Shown here one piece after another: positions 44,647-52,092 of a DNA stretch of 64,000 nucleotides. Source of the DNA: DATGKR01 sp035294565. Lineage in GTDB: Bacteria > Actinomycetota > Acidimicrobiia > Acidimicrobiales > Palsa-688. Under the pieces are notes generated by a model. That model was not told the DNA's origin. It saw only the letters and a list, made by a program, of their open reading frames with translations, and did not search any database. The stretch spans positions 1 through 64,000 of the forward strand of contig DATGKR010000009.1 of NCBI GenBank assembly GCA_035294565.1, in the 5' to 3' direction. How positions within the stretch are numbered: position 1 is the first letter of the stretch; each line of letters opens with the position of its first letter. Both the position numbers and the translations under genes were made by a program.

Positions 44647-45090
44647 TCAGGCCGTGAGGCTCTCCACCCCCACGCTGTCGGGACGGACGGCCAGCACGAG
44701 GCCCACCCCTTCACTCTGGAGCGAGATGGTGAAGTGGCCGGGGGCTCGCATCGCCACCCTCACGCTGTCCAGGCGCCGCCCCTTGAGCGAGCCGAGGGCC
44801 CGGTTGACCGCGTCCAGGTTCGCCTGGAGGCGCTCACCCCCAGGTGTGCGCATCAGCAGGCGGACGAGGGCGCGCTCTCCCTCCGCCTTGTAGAGCTTGC
44901 GGGCGCGCCCGCCCTGCAGCGAGGCGGTGAGGATCCGCTCCAGCGAGGGAAGCAGCTCCTCCGGCAGATGCTGTCCGTCCGCCAGCTCGGCGATCCGAAG
45001 TGCCTGCTCCCTGCCTTCCCCGCCGAGGACGCCGGCGGCCGCCGCCGCCTCGGCCCCGACCAGCTCCGCCTCCTCGGCCGACAGCTCCAC
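44647..45090 (-). CDS. Hypothetical protein at the end of the sulfur operon
   Basis: Not recognised. 147 residues, acidic and alanine-rich N-terminal half (VELSAEEAELVGAEAAAAAG), then LPEELLPSLERILTASLQGG, YKAEGERALVRLLMRTPGG and a beta-rich end (SVRVAMRAPGHFTISLQSEG). No signal peptide, cysteine cluster or membrane span. GTG start 11 bases after the cysH stop with a G-rich ribosome site, so it is co-transcribed with sir and cysH and may be an accessory factor of sulfate assimilation. Confidence 0.75.
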   Translation of the reverse strand: MELSAEEAELVGAEAAAAAGVLGGEGREQALRIAELADGQHLPEELLPSLERILTASLQGGRARKLYKAEGERALVRLLMRTPGGERLQANLDAVNRALGSLKGRRLDSVRVAMRAPGHFTISLQSEGVGLVLAVRPDSVGVESLTA

Positions 45091-45101
45091 CCCTGCCCCG
45101 C

Positions 45102-45896
45102 CTAGTCGTGGTCCGTGAGGATGGCGTGGGCCTCGTGCTCGAAGCCACCGGTCTCGATTGGGCAGTGGATCCCGCACTCCTTGGGGGCGTTCACCTCCCA
45201 CCACCAGCGTCCGGCCCTTTCGTCCTCGCCCACCCCCACGGGCCTCGTGCACGGATCGCAGCCGATGCTGGTGTAACCGGCAGAGTACAGGGGATGTGAG
45301 GGTACTTCGTTATCCTTTATATACTCCCAGACCTCGTCCTTGGTCCAATCTGCGAGAGGGTTCACCTTGACGATCCCGTCGTGGTCGTGGTCGAGCTCAA
45401 CCTTGCGTATGGCGGCCCGCGAAGCCCACTGGTCGCGGCGCAGGCCCGTGATCCAGCCGTCGAAGCCCTCGAGCGCCTTGACCAGAGGCCTCACCTTGCG
45501 CACCTGGCAGCAGGTGAGCCGGGCGGGCACCGACTGGAAGAAGCCGTCGCGACCCTGACGAGCCTCGAGCTCAGCCACCTGCCCCCCGTCGGGCTGGAGG
45601 ACCTCCAGGTCGGCGAGGGGGTAGCGGCGGCGAACCTCGTCGACGAAGCGGTAGGTCGCCTCCGGGAGCCTGAGGGTGTCGACGGTGAGGACCTTGACCT
45701 CCGGCTTGATCCTGTAGGCCATGTCGAGGATGGCCATGCCGTCGGCTTGGAGGGCGGTGACCACGGCCACTCCCTCGCCGAGGGTCTCGAGAGCCCATTC
45801 GATGACTTCCTGCGGCTCGCGGTCGTCGAGCTCGATCGCAATCTCGCCGATCTCGAGGTCGTCGAACACGACCCTGCCTGCCAGTGTGTCGCTCAC
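45102..45896 (-). CDS. cysH: Assimilatory adenylyl-sulfate (APS) reductase, iron-sulfur type
   Basis: 264 residues. Reduces adenylyl sulfate to sulfite. It has the cysteine pair CC at 129-130 and CxxC at 213/216 that bind the 4Fe-4S cluster of APS-type enzymes, and the catalytic ECGIHC with Cys241. The cluster cysteines distinguish it from cluster-free PAPS reductases. Sulfate-site sequence TVDTLRLPEATYRF and WITGLRRDQWASR. GTG start overlaps the sir stop (GTGA), so sulfite is made next to its consumer. Confidence 0.93.
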   Translation of the reverse strand: MSDTLAGRVVFDDLEIGEIAIELDDREPQEVIEWALETLGEGVAVVTALQADGMAILDMAYRIKPEVKVLTVDTLRLPEATYRFVDEVRRRYPLADLEVLQPDGGQVAELEARQGRDGFFQSVPARLTCCQVRKVRPLVKALEGFDGWITGLRRDQWASRAAIRKVELDHDHDGIVKVNPLADWTKDEVWEYIKDNEVPSHPLYSAGYTSIGCDPCTRPVGVGEDERAGRWWWEVNAPKECGIHCPIETGGFEHEAHAILTDHD

Positions 45897-47881
45897 AGCG
45901 CACCTCCCGATAGGGCCGGGAGGATGGTCAGCTCCTGGCCGGGCCGTAGTGGCGCCTCCAGGCCGCCCAGCCCGCGGATGTCGTCCTCGCCGACGAACAG
46001 ATTGATGGACTGCAGGAGCTCGCCGTTCCCGTCGAGGATCTGCTCCGCCAGCCTCGGGTAGCGCCCTGCCAGCACGGCCAGGGCCTCCCGCACCGTCGCC
46101 GCGTCGATCTCGAGCAGGTCGGCCCCACCGGTCGCCTCGATGAGCATGCCTGGGATCCTCACGAGCGGGCGGAGGGACGGCTCCTCGACCTCGCCGGCCC
46201 CTACCGACTCTCCCAGGGACAGTGAGCGGAGCTCGTCGTCGCTGCGCTCGGCGAGGAAATCGGCGAAGCGGTAAGCGCCCCCGCGGCGCGACTTGGCGTC
46301 GAGCCAGGCGCTGACGAGACGGCAAACGACCTCGACGATCTGCTCCTCTGGTATGCGGCGCAGGATCGGAACACCGATCGCCGCTCCGGTGCCCAGCTTG
46401 CCCCGCAGGCGCAGATTGTAGGCCTGGACCCTGACCCCCGTCTCGGGGAGGGTAGCGGTCGTCCCCTGCAGGCCGATGTCGCCCACCCAGTGCTGGGCGC
46501 AGCCGTGTGGGCAACCATCCATGTGGATGCGAAGGTCCTCGACCGCTTCGGAACCGAAGCGCCGCTGCAGCTCGGGGAGCAGATCCTTCATCTTGCCCTT
46601 GGTCTCGGCGACCGAGTAGTTGCAGAACTGGTGGTCGGTGCACGCGATCGAGCGGCCGAGGATCCTGCTCTCGTCCGGGTCGAGGCCGATGGCCGCCAGG
46701 CGGGCGGCCACCTCGCCGGCTCGCCGTTCGGGCACGCCAGTGACGATGATGTTCTGAGCCCTAGTAAAGCGAGCTTCCCCGCCGAACTCACCAAGCAGCT
46801 CTCCCAAAGCGACTAGCTGGTCCCCGCGGATCCACCCTAGGGGCACCGGGATTCCCATGTAGAGGAGGCCGTCCTGCTTCTGGGCGTGACGACCGAGGTG
46901 ATCGCTGTCGTACGCCGGCTCGGGGGCGGAACCGTCCTCCAGGCGCCGGCCGAGGCGGTCCTCGATCAAGTCCCGCATCTTCTCCACGCCGTAATCGTCG
47001 ACCATGAACTTGATCCGGGCTTTGACCCGGGACAGCCGGTAGCGCAGGTCGCTCTGCCAGACGTCGGTTATCGCCCGCAGGACCTCTATGACCTCCTCGT
47101 CGGAGTCGGCGGGCACGAAAACCCCCAGGTCCCTGGATATTCTCGGTGTCGCCGAGAGCCCCCCGCCTACGCGCACGCCGAAGCCGAGGCGGCCGTTTTG
47201 CGAAGTGCCCACCAGGGCGACGTCGTGGATCTCCGGGGCGTTGCACTGAGCCGGGCAGGCGCTGATGGTGTACTTGTGCTTGCGGGGCAGGTCGGAGTAC
47301 TCGGGGTTGCCCGAGAAGAACGCGGCGACCTTGGCCACCAGGGGCGTCACGTCGAACAGCTCCGCCCCATCGACGCCGGCGACCGGGCAACTCGTCACGT
47401 TGCGCACCGTGTCGCCCTCGCCGCCGGCGGTGGTCAGCCCCGAGGCCTCGATCTGGCCGAGCACCTCGGGCAGCTCGTCGAGCCGTATCCAGTGAAGCTG
47501 GATCCCCTGGCGGGTGGTCAGTTCCCCGTAGTTTTTGCCGCGTTGCTGGGATATTCGTCCCAAGGCGATCAGCTGGTCGGGCTTGATTCGCCCTCCGGGG
47601 ACCTTGATCCGCACCATGAAGGTGCCGATCTTGGGCTTGTCGTGCATCAAGCCCCACCAGCTGAGAAAGACGATGTCCTCCTCAGGGATCGCCTCGTAGC
47701 CCTTGGCGATCATGTCGGGAAGCTCGTTGACGATGCTGAGCGGCGTGTCGTGGGGGAACCGCTCGCGCTTGTGGCGCTCGATGGAGTTGCGCTTCACCAC
47801 CAGATCCCAGGTGGGCTCCTTCGCCTTGGTCGCTTCTCTGGCCTCCGGCGGCTTCTTCTCGACTGGAAGATCTGTCTGCAC
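45893..47881 (-). CDS. sir: Ferredoxin-type sulfite reductase fused to a CysO/MoaD-like sulfur-carrier domain
   Basis: 662 residues. Residues about 25-565 are a nitrite/sulfite reductase: two ferredoxin-like half domains, NYGELTTRQGIQLHW, NVTSCPVAG, and the siroheme/4Fe-4S ligands as CACTDHQFC-type C414-x5-C420 and C457-x3-C461 (GCPHGC). Residues about 573-662 form an extra ubiquitin-fold domain: SINLFVGEDDIRGLGGLEAP and LTILPALSGGAL, closely resembling mycobacterial CysO. The Gly-Gly pair (659-660) is followed by Ala-Leu, so it would need trimming before adenylation. Reduces sulfite to sulfide; the fusion suggests direct loading of a thiocarboxylate carrier for cysteine synthesis. GTG start. 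Confidence 0.93.
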   Translation of the reverse strand: MQTDLPVEKKPPEAREATKAKEPTWDLVVKRNSIERHKRERFPHDTPLSIVNELPDMIAKGYEAIPEEDIVFLSWWGLMHDKPKIGTFMVRIKVPGGRIKPDQLIALGRISQQRGKNYGELTTRQGIQLHWIRLDELPEVLGQIEASGLTTAGGEGDTVRNVTSCPVAGVDGAELFDVTPLVAKVAAFFSGNPEYSDLPRKHKYTISACPAQCNAPEIHDVALVGTSQNGRLGFGVRVGGGLSATPRISRDLGVFVPADSDEEVIEVLRAITDVWQSDLRYRLSRVKARIKFMVDDYGVEKMRDLIEDRLGRRLEDGSAPEPAYDSDHLGRHAQKQDGLLYMGIPVPLGWIRGDQLVALGELLGEFGGEARFTRAQNIIVTGVPERRAGEVAARLAAIGLDPDESRILGRSIACTDHQFCNYSVAETKGKMKDLLPELQRRFGSEAVEDLRIHMDGCPHGCAQHWVGDIGLQGTTATLPETGVRVQAYNLRLRGKLGTGAAIGVPILRRIPEEQIVEVVCRLVSAWLDAKSRRGGAYRFADFLAERSDDELRSLSLGESVGAGEVEEPSLRPLVRIPGMLIEATGGADLLEIDAATVREALAVLAGRYPRLAEQILDGNGELLQSINLFVGEDDIRGLGGLEAPLRPGQELTILPALSGGAL

Positions 47882-47888
47882 GGGAACC

Positions 47889-47894
47889 GTTCTA
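47889..47894 (-). promoter_or_regulatory. Predicted sulfur-operon promoter (-10 TAGAAC; -35 TTGATC at 47913-47918)
   Basis: On the minus strand TAGAAC is 7 bases before the sir GTG at 47881, and TTGATC is 18 bases further upstream. The -35 lies inside the palindrome at 47909-47920. Confidence 0.45.
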
Positions 47895-47908
47895 CCAAAA
47901 GACGACTC

Positions 47909-47920
47909 AGTTGATCAACT
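47909..47920. promoter_or_regulatory. Perfect 12-bp palindrome AGTTGATCAACT, probable operator of the sulfur operon
   Basis: Overlaps the predicted -35 of sir. Size and position suit a dimeric repressor sensing sulfur status. Regulator unknown. Confidence 0.55.
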
Positions 47921-47939
47921 TTTCCGTGTTTCGTCCCGG

Positions 47940-47958
47940 TCTATCGAGATACGATAGA
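47940..47958. promoter_or_regulatory. Inverted repeat TCTATCG-N5-CGATAGA
   Basis: Perfect 7-bp arms, 5-base spacer, about 60 bases upstream of the sir start. Possible activator or second operator site. Confidence 0.45.
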
Positions 47959-47965
47959 TCCCGAA

Positions 47966-48025
47966 TTGTGAACGAGTTCGGACTTATTGTGCTCCTGGCG
48001 TCATTAACTCGCGTTTCGTTCACAA
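47966..48025. promoter_or_regulatory. Long-spaced inverted repeat TTGTGAACGA ... TCGTTCACAA
   Basis: Perfect 10-bp arms (47966-47975 and 48016-48025) separated by 40 bases. An inner CGAGTT/AACTCG pair (47973-47978 and 48006-48011) could extend a cruciform or RNA hairpin. Either two half-sites for a looping regulator or a structured leader. Confidence 0.5.
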
Positions 48026-48185
48026 CTATGGATTCGTGACACATCCAGCACCAGGCCTGGCGCCGACAACGACCCCCGGCCTCGGCCCCCCGCCCCCGGC
48101 CGCCGGCACCCGACCCCCACGATCGCTAGCCGCCGGAACCGGTCCCGACCCGGTCGCCGGCCCCGCCCCCCGCGGCCCGCGCCGT

Positions 48186-49529
48186 CTAGCTGCGGAGCAG
48201 GTCGGCCACCTGGAAGGCTAGGTCCAGGCTCTGGCTGGCGTTGAGGCGGGGGTCGCAGGTGGTGGTGTAGCGCAGGGGCAGGTCGTTCTCGAGGATCTCG
48301 TCAGCTCCCCCGAGGCATTCGGTGACGTTGTCCCCGGTCAGCTCCACGTGCACCCCCCCCGGCCACACGCCGTGCGAGCGGCATGTGGCGAAGAACTGGC
48401 GGATCTCGGCCAGCACATGGTCGAAGTGCCGCGTCTTGCGACCTCCGGCGCCGACGAAGGTGTTGCCGTGCATCGGATCGCACGCCCACACGACGGGGTG
48501 ACCCGAGTCGCGAACGGCTGCCAGCAACGGCGGCAGGGCCGAGGAGACGTTGCCGGCGCCCATCCTGGCGATGAGGGTCAGGCGTCCCGGGATGTAGGAC
48601 GGGTCGAGGCGCGAGCAGAGAGCGACGACCTCGGCGGGTGTTGCAGTCGGGCCGATCTTCGCCGCGACGGGGTTGGAGATGCCCGAGAGGAACTCGACGT
48701 GGGCACCCTCGACCTGCCTGGTGCGTTCCCCCACCCAGACAAGGTGGGCCGAAGTGTCGTACCAGTCCCCGGTCAAAGAGTCCCGCCTCGTCATCGCCTC
48801 CTCGTAGCCGAGGAGCAGGGCCTCGTGGCTGGTCCAGAAGTCCACCTGGTTCAGGGCCGTCCCGCCGAGGTTCACCCCGCAGGCGCGCATGAACCGCAGC
48901 GCCCGGTCTATCTCGGCGGCGAGGGCTTCGTAGTGGCGGCCGCCGGGGCTGTCGGCGACGAACTGCTGGTTCCACGTGTGCACCTGGGAGAGGTCGGCGA
49001 AGCCGCCCTTGGTGAACGCCCGGAGCAGGTTCAGCGTCGACGCCGACTGGTGGTACGCGGACAGCAGGCGGGACGGGTCCGGGACGCGGGCTTCGAGGCT
49101 GGGGGCGTCGTCGTTGACGAGATGGCCGCGAAAGGAGGGGAGCGACACGCCCTCGACGGTCTCGGTCGGCGAGCTTCGCGGCTTGGCGAACTGCCCGGCG
49201 ATGCGCCCCAGCTTGACTACCGGCACGCCCGCCCCGTAGGTGAGCACGACGGCCATCTGGAGGATCACCTTCAGCTTGTCGCGGATGTTGTCGGCGTTGA
49301 ACTCGTGGAACGACTCGGCGCAGTCCCCGGCGTGGAGGAGGAACGCCTCTCCGGCCGCGACCGACGCGAGCGACTCCCGGAGGCTGCGCGCCTCGCCGGC
49401 GAAGACGAGCGGAGGGAGGCCCGACAACGTCTTCAGCGTCTGCTCGTAGGCGTGAGGGTCCGGCCACTCCGGCTGCTGGTCGGCGGGCCGGGAGCGCCAG
49501 CTGTTGGGAGTCCATTCGGGCACGGTCAC
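48186..49529 (-). CDS. aroG: 3-deoxy-7-phosphoheptulonate synthase, class II
   Basis: About 447 residues from GTG 49529 (GTG 49523 also possible). Condenses PEP and erythrose 4-phosphate, first step of aromatic amino-acid synthesis. Class II (plant/mycobacterial) features: LLHAGDCAESFHEF, KLGRIAGQFAKPRSSP, FWTSHEALLLGYE, HLVWVGERTR, VVWACDPMHGNT and GGVHVELTGDNVTECLGG. Metal ligands Cys, His, Glu and Asp are at the expected places. No clear ribosome site; TACTCT 23 bases upstream may be its -10. Confidence 0.94.
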   Translation of the reverse strand: MTVPEWTPNSWRSRPADQQPEWPDPHAYEQTLKTLSGLPPLVFAGEARSLRESLASVAAGEAFLLHAGDCAESFHEFNADNIRDKLKVILQMAVVLTYGAGVPVVKLGRIAGQFAKPRSSPTETVEGVSLPSFRGHLVNDDAPSLEARVPDPSRLLSAYHQSASTLNLLRAFTKGGFADLSQVHTWNQQFVADSPGGRHYEALAAEIDRALRFMRACGVNLGGTALNQVDFWTSHEALLLGYEEAMTRRDSLTGDWYDTSAHLVWVGERTRQVEGAHVEFLSGISNPVAAKIGPTATPAEVVALCSRLDPSYIPGRLTLIARMGAGNVSSALPPLLAAVRDSGHPVVWACDPMHGNTFVGAGGRKTRHFDHVLAEIRQFFATCRSHGVWPGGVHVELTGDNVTECLGGADEILENDLPLRYTTTCDPRLNASQSLDLAFQVADLLRS

Positions 49530-49551
49530 AAGGGTGGCCCAAAACAGGTGA

Positions 49552-49558
49552 CAGAGTA
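49552..49558. promoter_or_regulatory. Overlapping divergent -10 candidates for aroG and nadD
   Basis: TACTCT (minus, 49553-49558) and CAGAGT (plus, 49552-49557, 6 bases before the nadD GTG) overlap almost fully, so the two promoters would exclude each other. Both matches are weak. Confidence 0.3.
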
Positions 49559-49563
49559 AAGGC

Positions 49564-50175
49564 GTGACAGCTCGGCGAGTGGGGGAGAGGATCGGCGTCT
49601 TCGGGGGGACCTTCGATCCCATCCACGTCGGTCACCTGGTGGCGGCGGTGAACGCGCGCCACGCCCTGGCGCTCGACCGGGTGGTCATGATGGTCGCCAA
49701 CGTCCCCTGGCAGAAGACGGACTCGCGAGCGGTCAGCACGGCGGCCGACCGTCTCGCCCTGGTGGAGGCCGCCGTGGGCGAGGTCCCGGGGCTGGAGGCC
49801 GGGAGCCTGGAGATCGAGCGGGGCGGCGAGTCCTACACCGCCGACACCCTCGCCGAGCTCGCCCGGCGGGGTCCCTCCGACGAGCTGTTCCTCATCGTCG
49901 GCTGGGACGTGGTGCCCGGCCTGACCACCTGGGAGCGATGGGAAGAGATCCAGGAGCTGGCCACGCTCGTCGTCGTCAACAGGCCCGGATCCCCCGCGCC
50001 GAGGGCCCTCGCCGAGGCCGGATGGAAGGTCGAGGAGGTGACCGTGCCGAACCTGGAGATCTCCAGCTCCGACCTGAGGCAGCGGGCGGTAGACGGCCGG
50101 CCACTGGACTTCCTCATCCCCGAAGCGGCGGTCCGCTGCATCCGGGCCAGGGGTATGTACGCTGGGGGCGGATGA
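49564..50175 (+). CDS. nadD: Nicotinate-nucleotide adenylyltransferase
   Basis: 203 residues. Makes deamido-NAD from nicotinate mononucleotide and ATP. Nucleotidyltransferase motifs GVFGGTFDPIHVGHL and ISSSDLRQRA are present. GTG start; an internal GTG five codons on is possible. Head of a chain nadD - small membrane protein - mini-ORF - rsfS. Confidence 0.95.
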   Translation: MTARRVGERIGVFGGTFDPIHVGHLVAAVNARHALALDRVVMMVANVPWQKTDSRAVSTAADRLALVEAAVGEVPGLEAGSLEIERGGESYTADTLAELARRGPSDELFLIVGWDVVPGLTTWERWEEIQELATLVVVNRPGSPAPRALAEAGWKVEEVTVPNLEISSSDLRQRAVDGRPLDFLIPEAAVRCIRARGMYAGGG

Positions 50176-50402
50176 GCGCAGACGTCCAGCCCGGTCCCGG
50201 CGAACGCATCCGCCGGCTCCGGCGGCGTCGCCGGCTCCTGCGGGAGGAGATGCTCGCCGTCGCCGTACTGCTGCTCGTCCTGGCGGCGACCGTCGCCGTG
50301 CTCGCCGCCCAATGGCTGGGGAGCGGCCCGTCGGCGGCCGCTGCGCCCAGTCGCGGGGCGGCAGGCGTGCACTGGCAGATGCTACGAGGAGGTAACACAT
50401 GA
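50172..50402 (+). CDS. Small single-pass membrane protein between nadD and rsfS
   Basis: 76 residues: strongly basic N-terminus (ERIRRLRRRRRLLREE), one hydrophobic helix (MLAVAVLLLVLAATVAVLAA), and a short outside tail. Start ATG overlaps the nadD stop (ATGA). Function unknown. Confidence 0.7.
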   Translation: MSADVQPGPGERIRRLRRRRRLLREEMLAVAVLLLVLAATVAVLAAQWLGSGPSAAAAPSRGAAGVHWQMLRGGNT

Positions 50403-50428
50403 CCCGATCGGCGGGATCGCCACGGTGA
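50399..50428 (+). CDS. Nine-codon mini-ORF coupling to rsfS
   Basis: ATG at 50399 with an ideal AGGAGG six bases upstream, overlapping the preceding stop (ATGA); nine codons (MTRSAGSPR) and a TGA that overlaps the rsfS GTG as GTGA. It may be a translated leader delivering ribosomes to rsfS by reinitiation. Confidence 0.5.
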   Translation: MTRSAGSPR

Positions 50429-50829
50429 CAAACGGTGGATCCGGGCAGGTCACGCTCGAGGAGATCAGGGGTTGGTGCTCCGTCGCCGCCCGGGCTTGCT
50501 GGCACAAGGGCGGTGAGGACACGGTGGTCCTGTCGGTCGGCGCGACTCTGGCCATCGCCGACGCATTCGTCATCTCCAGCGGCCGCAATCCCCGTCAGGT
50601 GCGGACCATGGCCGAAGAGGTCGAGGCGACCCTCAAAGCGGGCGGGGGTCCTTCCCCGCGGGCGGTCGAAGGGCTCGACGACGCTCGCTGGGTGCTCATG
50701 GACTACGACGACTTCGTGGTCCACCTCATGCTCGATGAGGCGCGCGACTTCTACCAGCTGGACAGGCTGTGGTCCGACGGCGAGCGTTGGGACTGGGAGC
50801 GCCCCGCGGCGCTCGCCGTCGAGAGGTAG
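50425..50829 (+). CDS. rsfS: Ribosomal silencing factor
   Basis: 134 residues. DUF143/Iojap protein that binds L14 and blocks subunit joining. ADAFVISSGRNPRQVRTMAEEVE, VLMDYDDFVVHLMLDEARDFYQLDRLW are the conserved core. Normal position after nadD. GTG start overlaps the mini-ORF stop. Confidence 0.93.
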   Translation: MTNGGSGQVTLEEIRGWCSVAARACWHKGGEDTVVLSVGATLAIADAFVISSGRNPRQVRTMAEEVEATLKAGGGPSPRAVEGLDDARWVLMDYDDFVVHLMLDEARDFYQLDRLWSDGERWDWERPAALAVER

Positions 50830-50832
50830 CCG

Positions 50833-52092
50833 GTGCGCCCGGAGGAGATCATCCGCGGCGCTCGCCGCTACCTCGGCGATCCCCGCGTGGTGGGCGTAGC
50901 CGGGGCCCTCCCCCGCACCGCGGCGGTGCTCGGACGGGGCAAGCTGCGCGGCACCCCAGTCGGGTACGCCCCTGTCAAGGTTTCCCCGGGGCTCGTGGCG
51001 CAGATGATGCTCGACGAGGTGCTCATTTCTGCGATGCGGGACCCCAAGCTGTTCCCCCGAGGCGACGACTACGAGCGGGCGGGGGAGGAGATCCGCGACG
51101 CCTACAAGATGTGGTCGGAGCGGGGATGGCTGTCCGACCCGTCCTCGTACCACGTCGAGCCGCCCACCCCCGCACCCGTCGCCGTGACGCGTGAGCGCGC
51201 CCTCGACCAGCGGTTCGAGCACGTCGCCTTCGCCAGCGCCTACGCTCCCCACGACGGGGAGCCGGGGGCGGTGCGCTGGGAGGGGTTCGCCCTCAACCGG
51301 GTCGCCCACGCCTACGTCCTCCGCCACCCGGAGCCGGGCCGGCCGTGGCTGGTTTGCCTTCACGGTTTCGGCATGGGCCGGCCGCTCGTGGACCTGCGCG
51401 CCTTTCGCGCCTCCCAGCTCCACTCGCAGCTCGGGCTCAACGTCGCCGCCGTCGTGCTGCCCATGCATGGTCCGCGCCAGGAGCCTGGCACCAGCCGCGG
51501 CGAGGGTTTCATGTCCATACGCCTCCTCGACAGCGTGCACGGCATGGCCCAGGCAGCCAGCGACGCCCGCTCGGTCATACGGTGGATACGCTCCGCGGAG
51601 CCGGGGGCGGCGGTAGGCGTGTACGGCGTTTCGCTCGGCGGTTATGTCACCGCCCTGGTCGCTTCACTCGAGACCGGCCTCGCCTGCGCCATCGCCGGCA
51701 TCCCTGCCACCGACATACCAGGCCTGTACCGCCGCCACAGCCCCGCGCACGTTCGCCGGCGCGCCTATGAGACCGGGGCGCTCGGCCCCGACGCCGACGC
51801 CGTGCACTCGGTCGTCTCCCCCCTCGTCCTGGAGCCGAAGGTCGCCAGGGACCGCAGGTACATCTTCGCCGGGGTGGGAGACCGCATGTCGACCGCCGGA
51901 CAGGCCCGCCGTCTGTGGGAGCACTGGGACCGTCCCCGCATCGAGTGGTACCCCGGCGGCCACATCGGTTTCTTCTTCGCTGGTTCCGTCCAGCGGTTCG
52001 TCCTCGAAGCGCTCAGCGAATCCGGGCTGGCGCCGGACGAGGGGGGTGGCGGCGCGGCGGGCGCTTCTTTGTCCGGGAAAGCAGCTCTTTGA
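50833..52092 (+). CDS. Alpha/beta hydrolase
   Basis: 419 residues. The N-terminal ~130 residues are not part of the fold. Oxyanion segment LVCLHGFGMGRP, nucleophile elbow VYGVSLGGYV, and His in YPGGHIGFFF. Resembles the family of large bacterial alpha/beta hydrolases of unknown substrate (YheT/DUF2048-like by eye). No signal peptide. GTG start four bases after rsfS. Its last 80 bases overlap the convergent WS/DGAT gene. Confidence 0.83.
   Translation: MRPEEIIRGARRYLGDPRVVGVAGALPRTAAVLGRGKLRGTPVGYAPVKVSPGLVAQMMLDEVLISAMRDPKLFPRGDDYERAGEEIRDAYKMWSERGWLSDPSSYHVEPPTPAPVAVTRERALDQRFEHVAFASAYAPHDGEPGAVRWEGFALNRVAHAYVLRHPEPGRPWLVCLHGFGMGRPLVDLRAFRASQLHSQLGLNVAAVVLPMHGPRQEPGTSRGEGFMSIRLLDSVHGMAQAASDARSVIRWIRSAEPGAAVGVYGVSLGGYVTALVASLETGLACAIAGIPATDIPGLYRRHSPAHVRRRAYETGALGPDADAVHSVVSPLVLEPKVARDRRYIFAGVGDRMSTAGQARRLWEHWDRPRIEWYPGGHIGFFFAGSVQRFVLEALSESGLAPDEGGGGAAGASLSGKAAL

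Larger units (their letters stand above)
47882..48185. other. Intergenic region between sir and aroG: regulatory palindromes and a C-rich tract
   Basis: 304 bases. 47882-48025 is unusually AT-rich and holds the sir promoter plus three inverted repeats. 48040-48180 is very C-rich on the plus strand, giving several runs of five or six G on the minus strand (G-quadruplex-prone), downstream of aroG. A 61-codon plus-strand frame here is proline-rich and not convincing. Confidence 0.6.

Noticed and set aside
48036..48221. 61-codon plus-strand ORF in the C-rich tract
   Set aside because: Proline/glycine/alanine low complexity explained by base composition, no ribosome site, and it runs into the end of aroG.
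48301..51540. 1079-codon minus-strand ORF across aroG, nadD and rsfS
   Set aside because: Overlaps several clear genes in other frames; product is low-complexity Arg/Pro/Gly with no domain.
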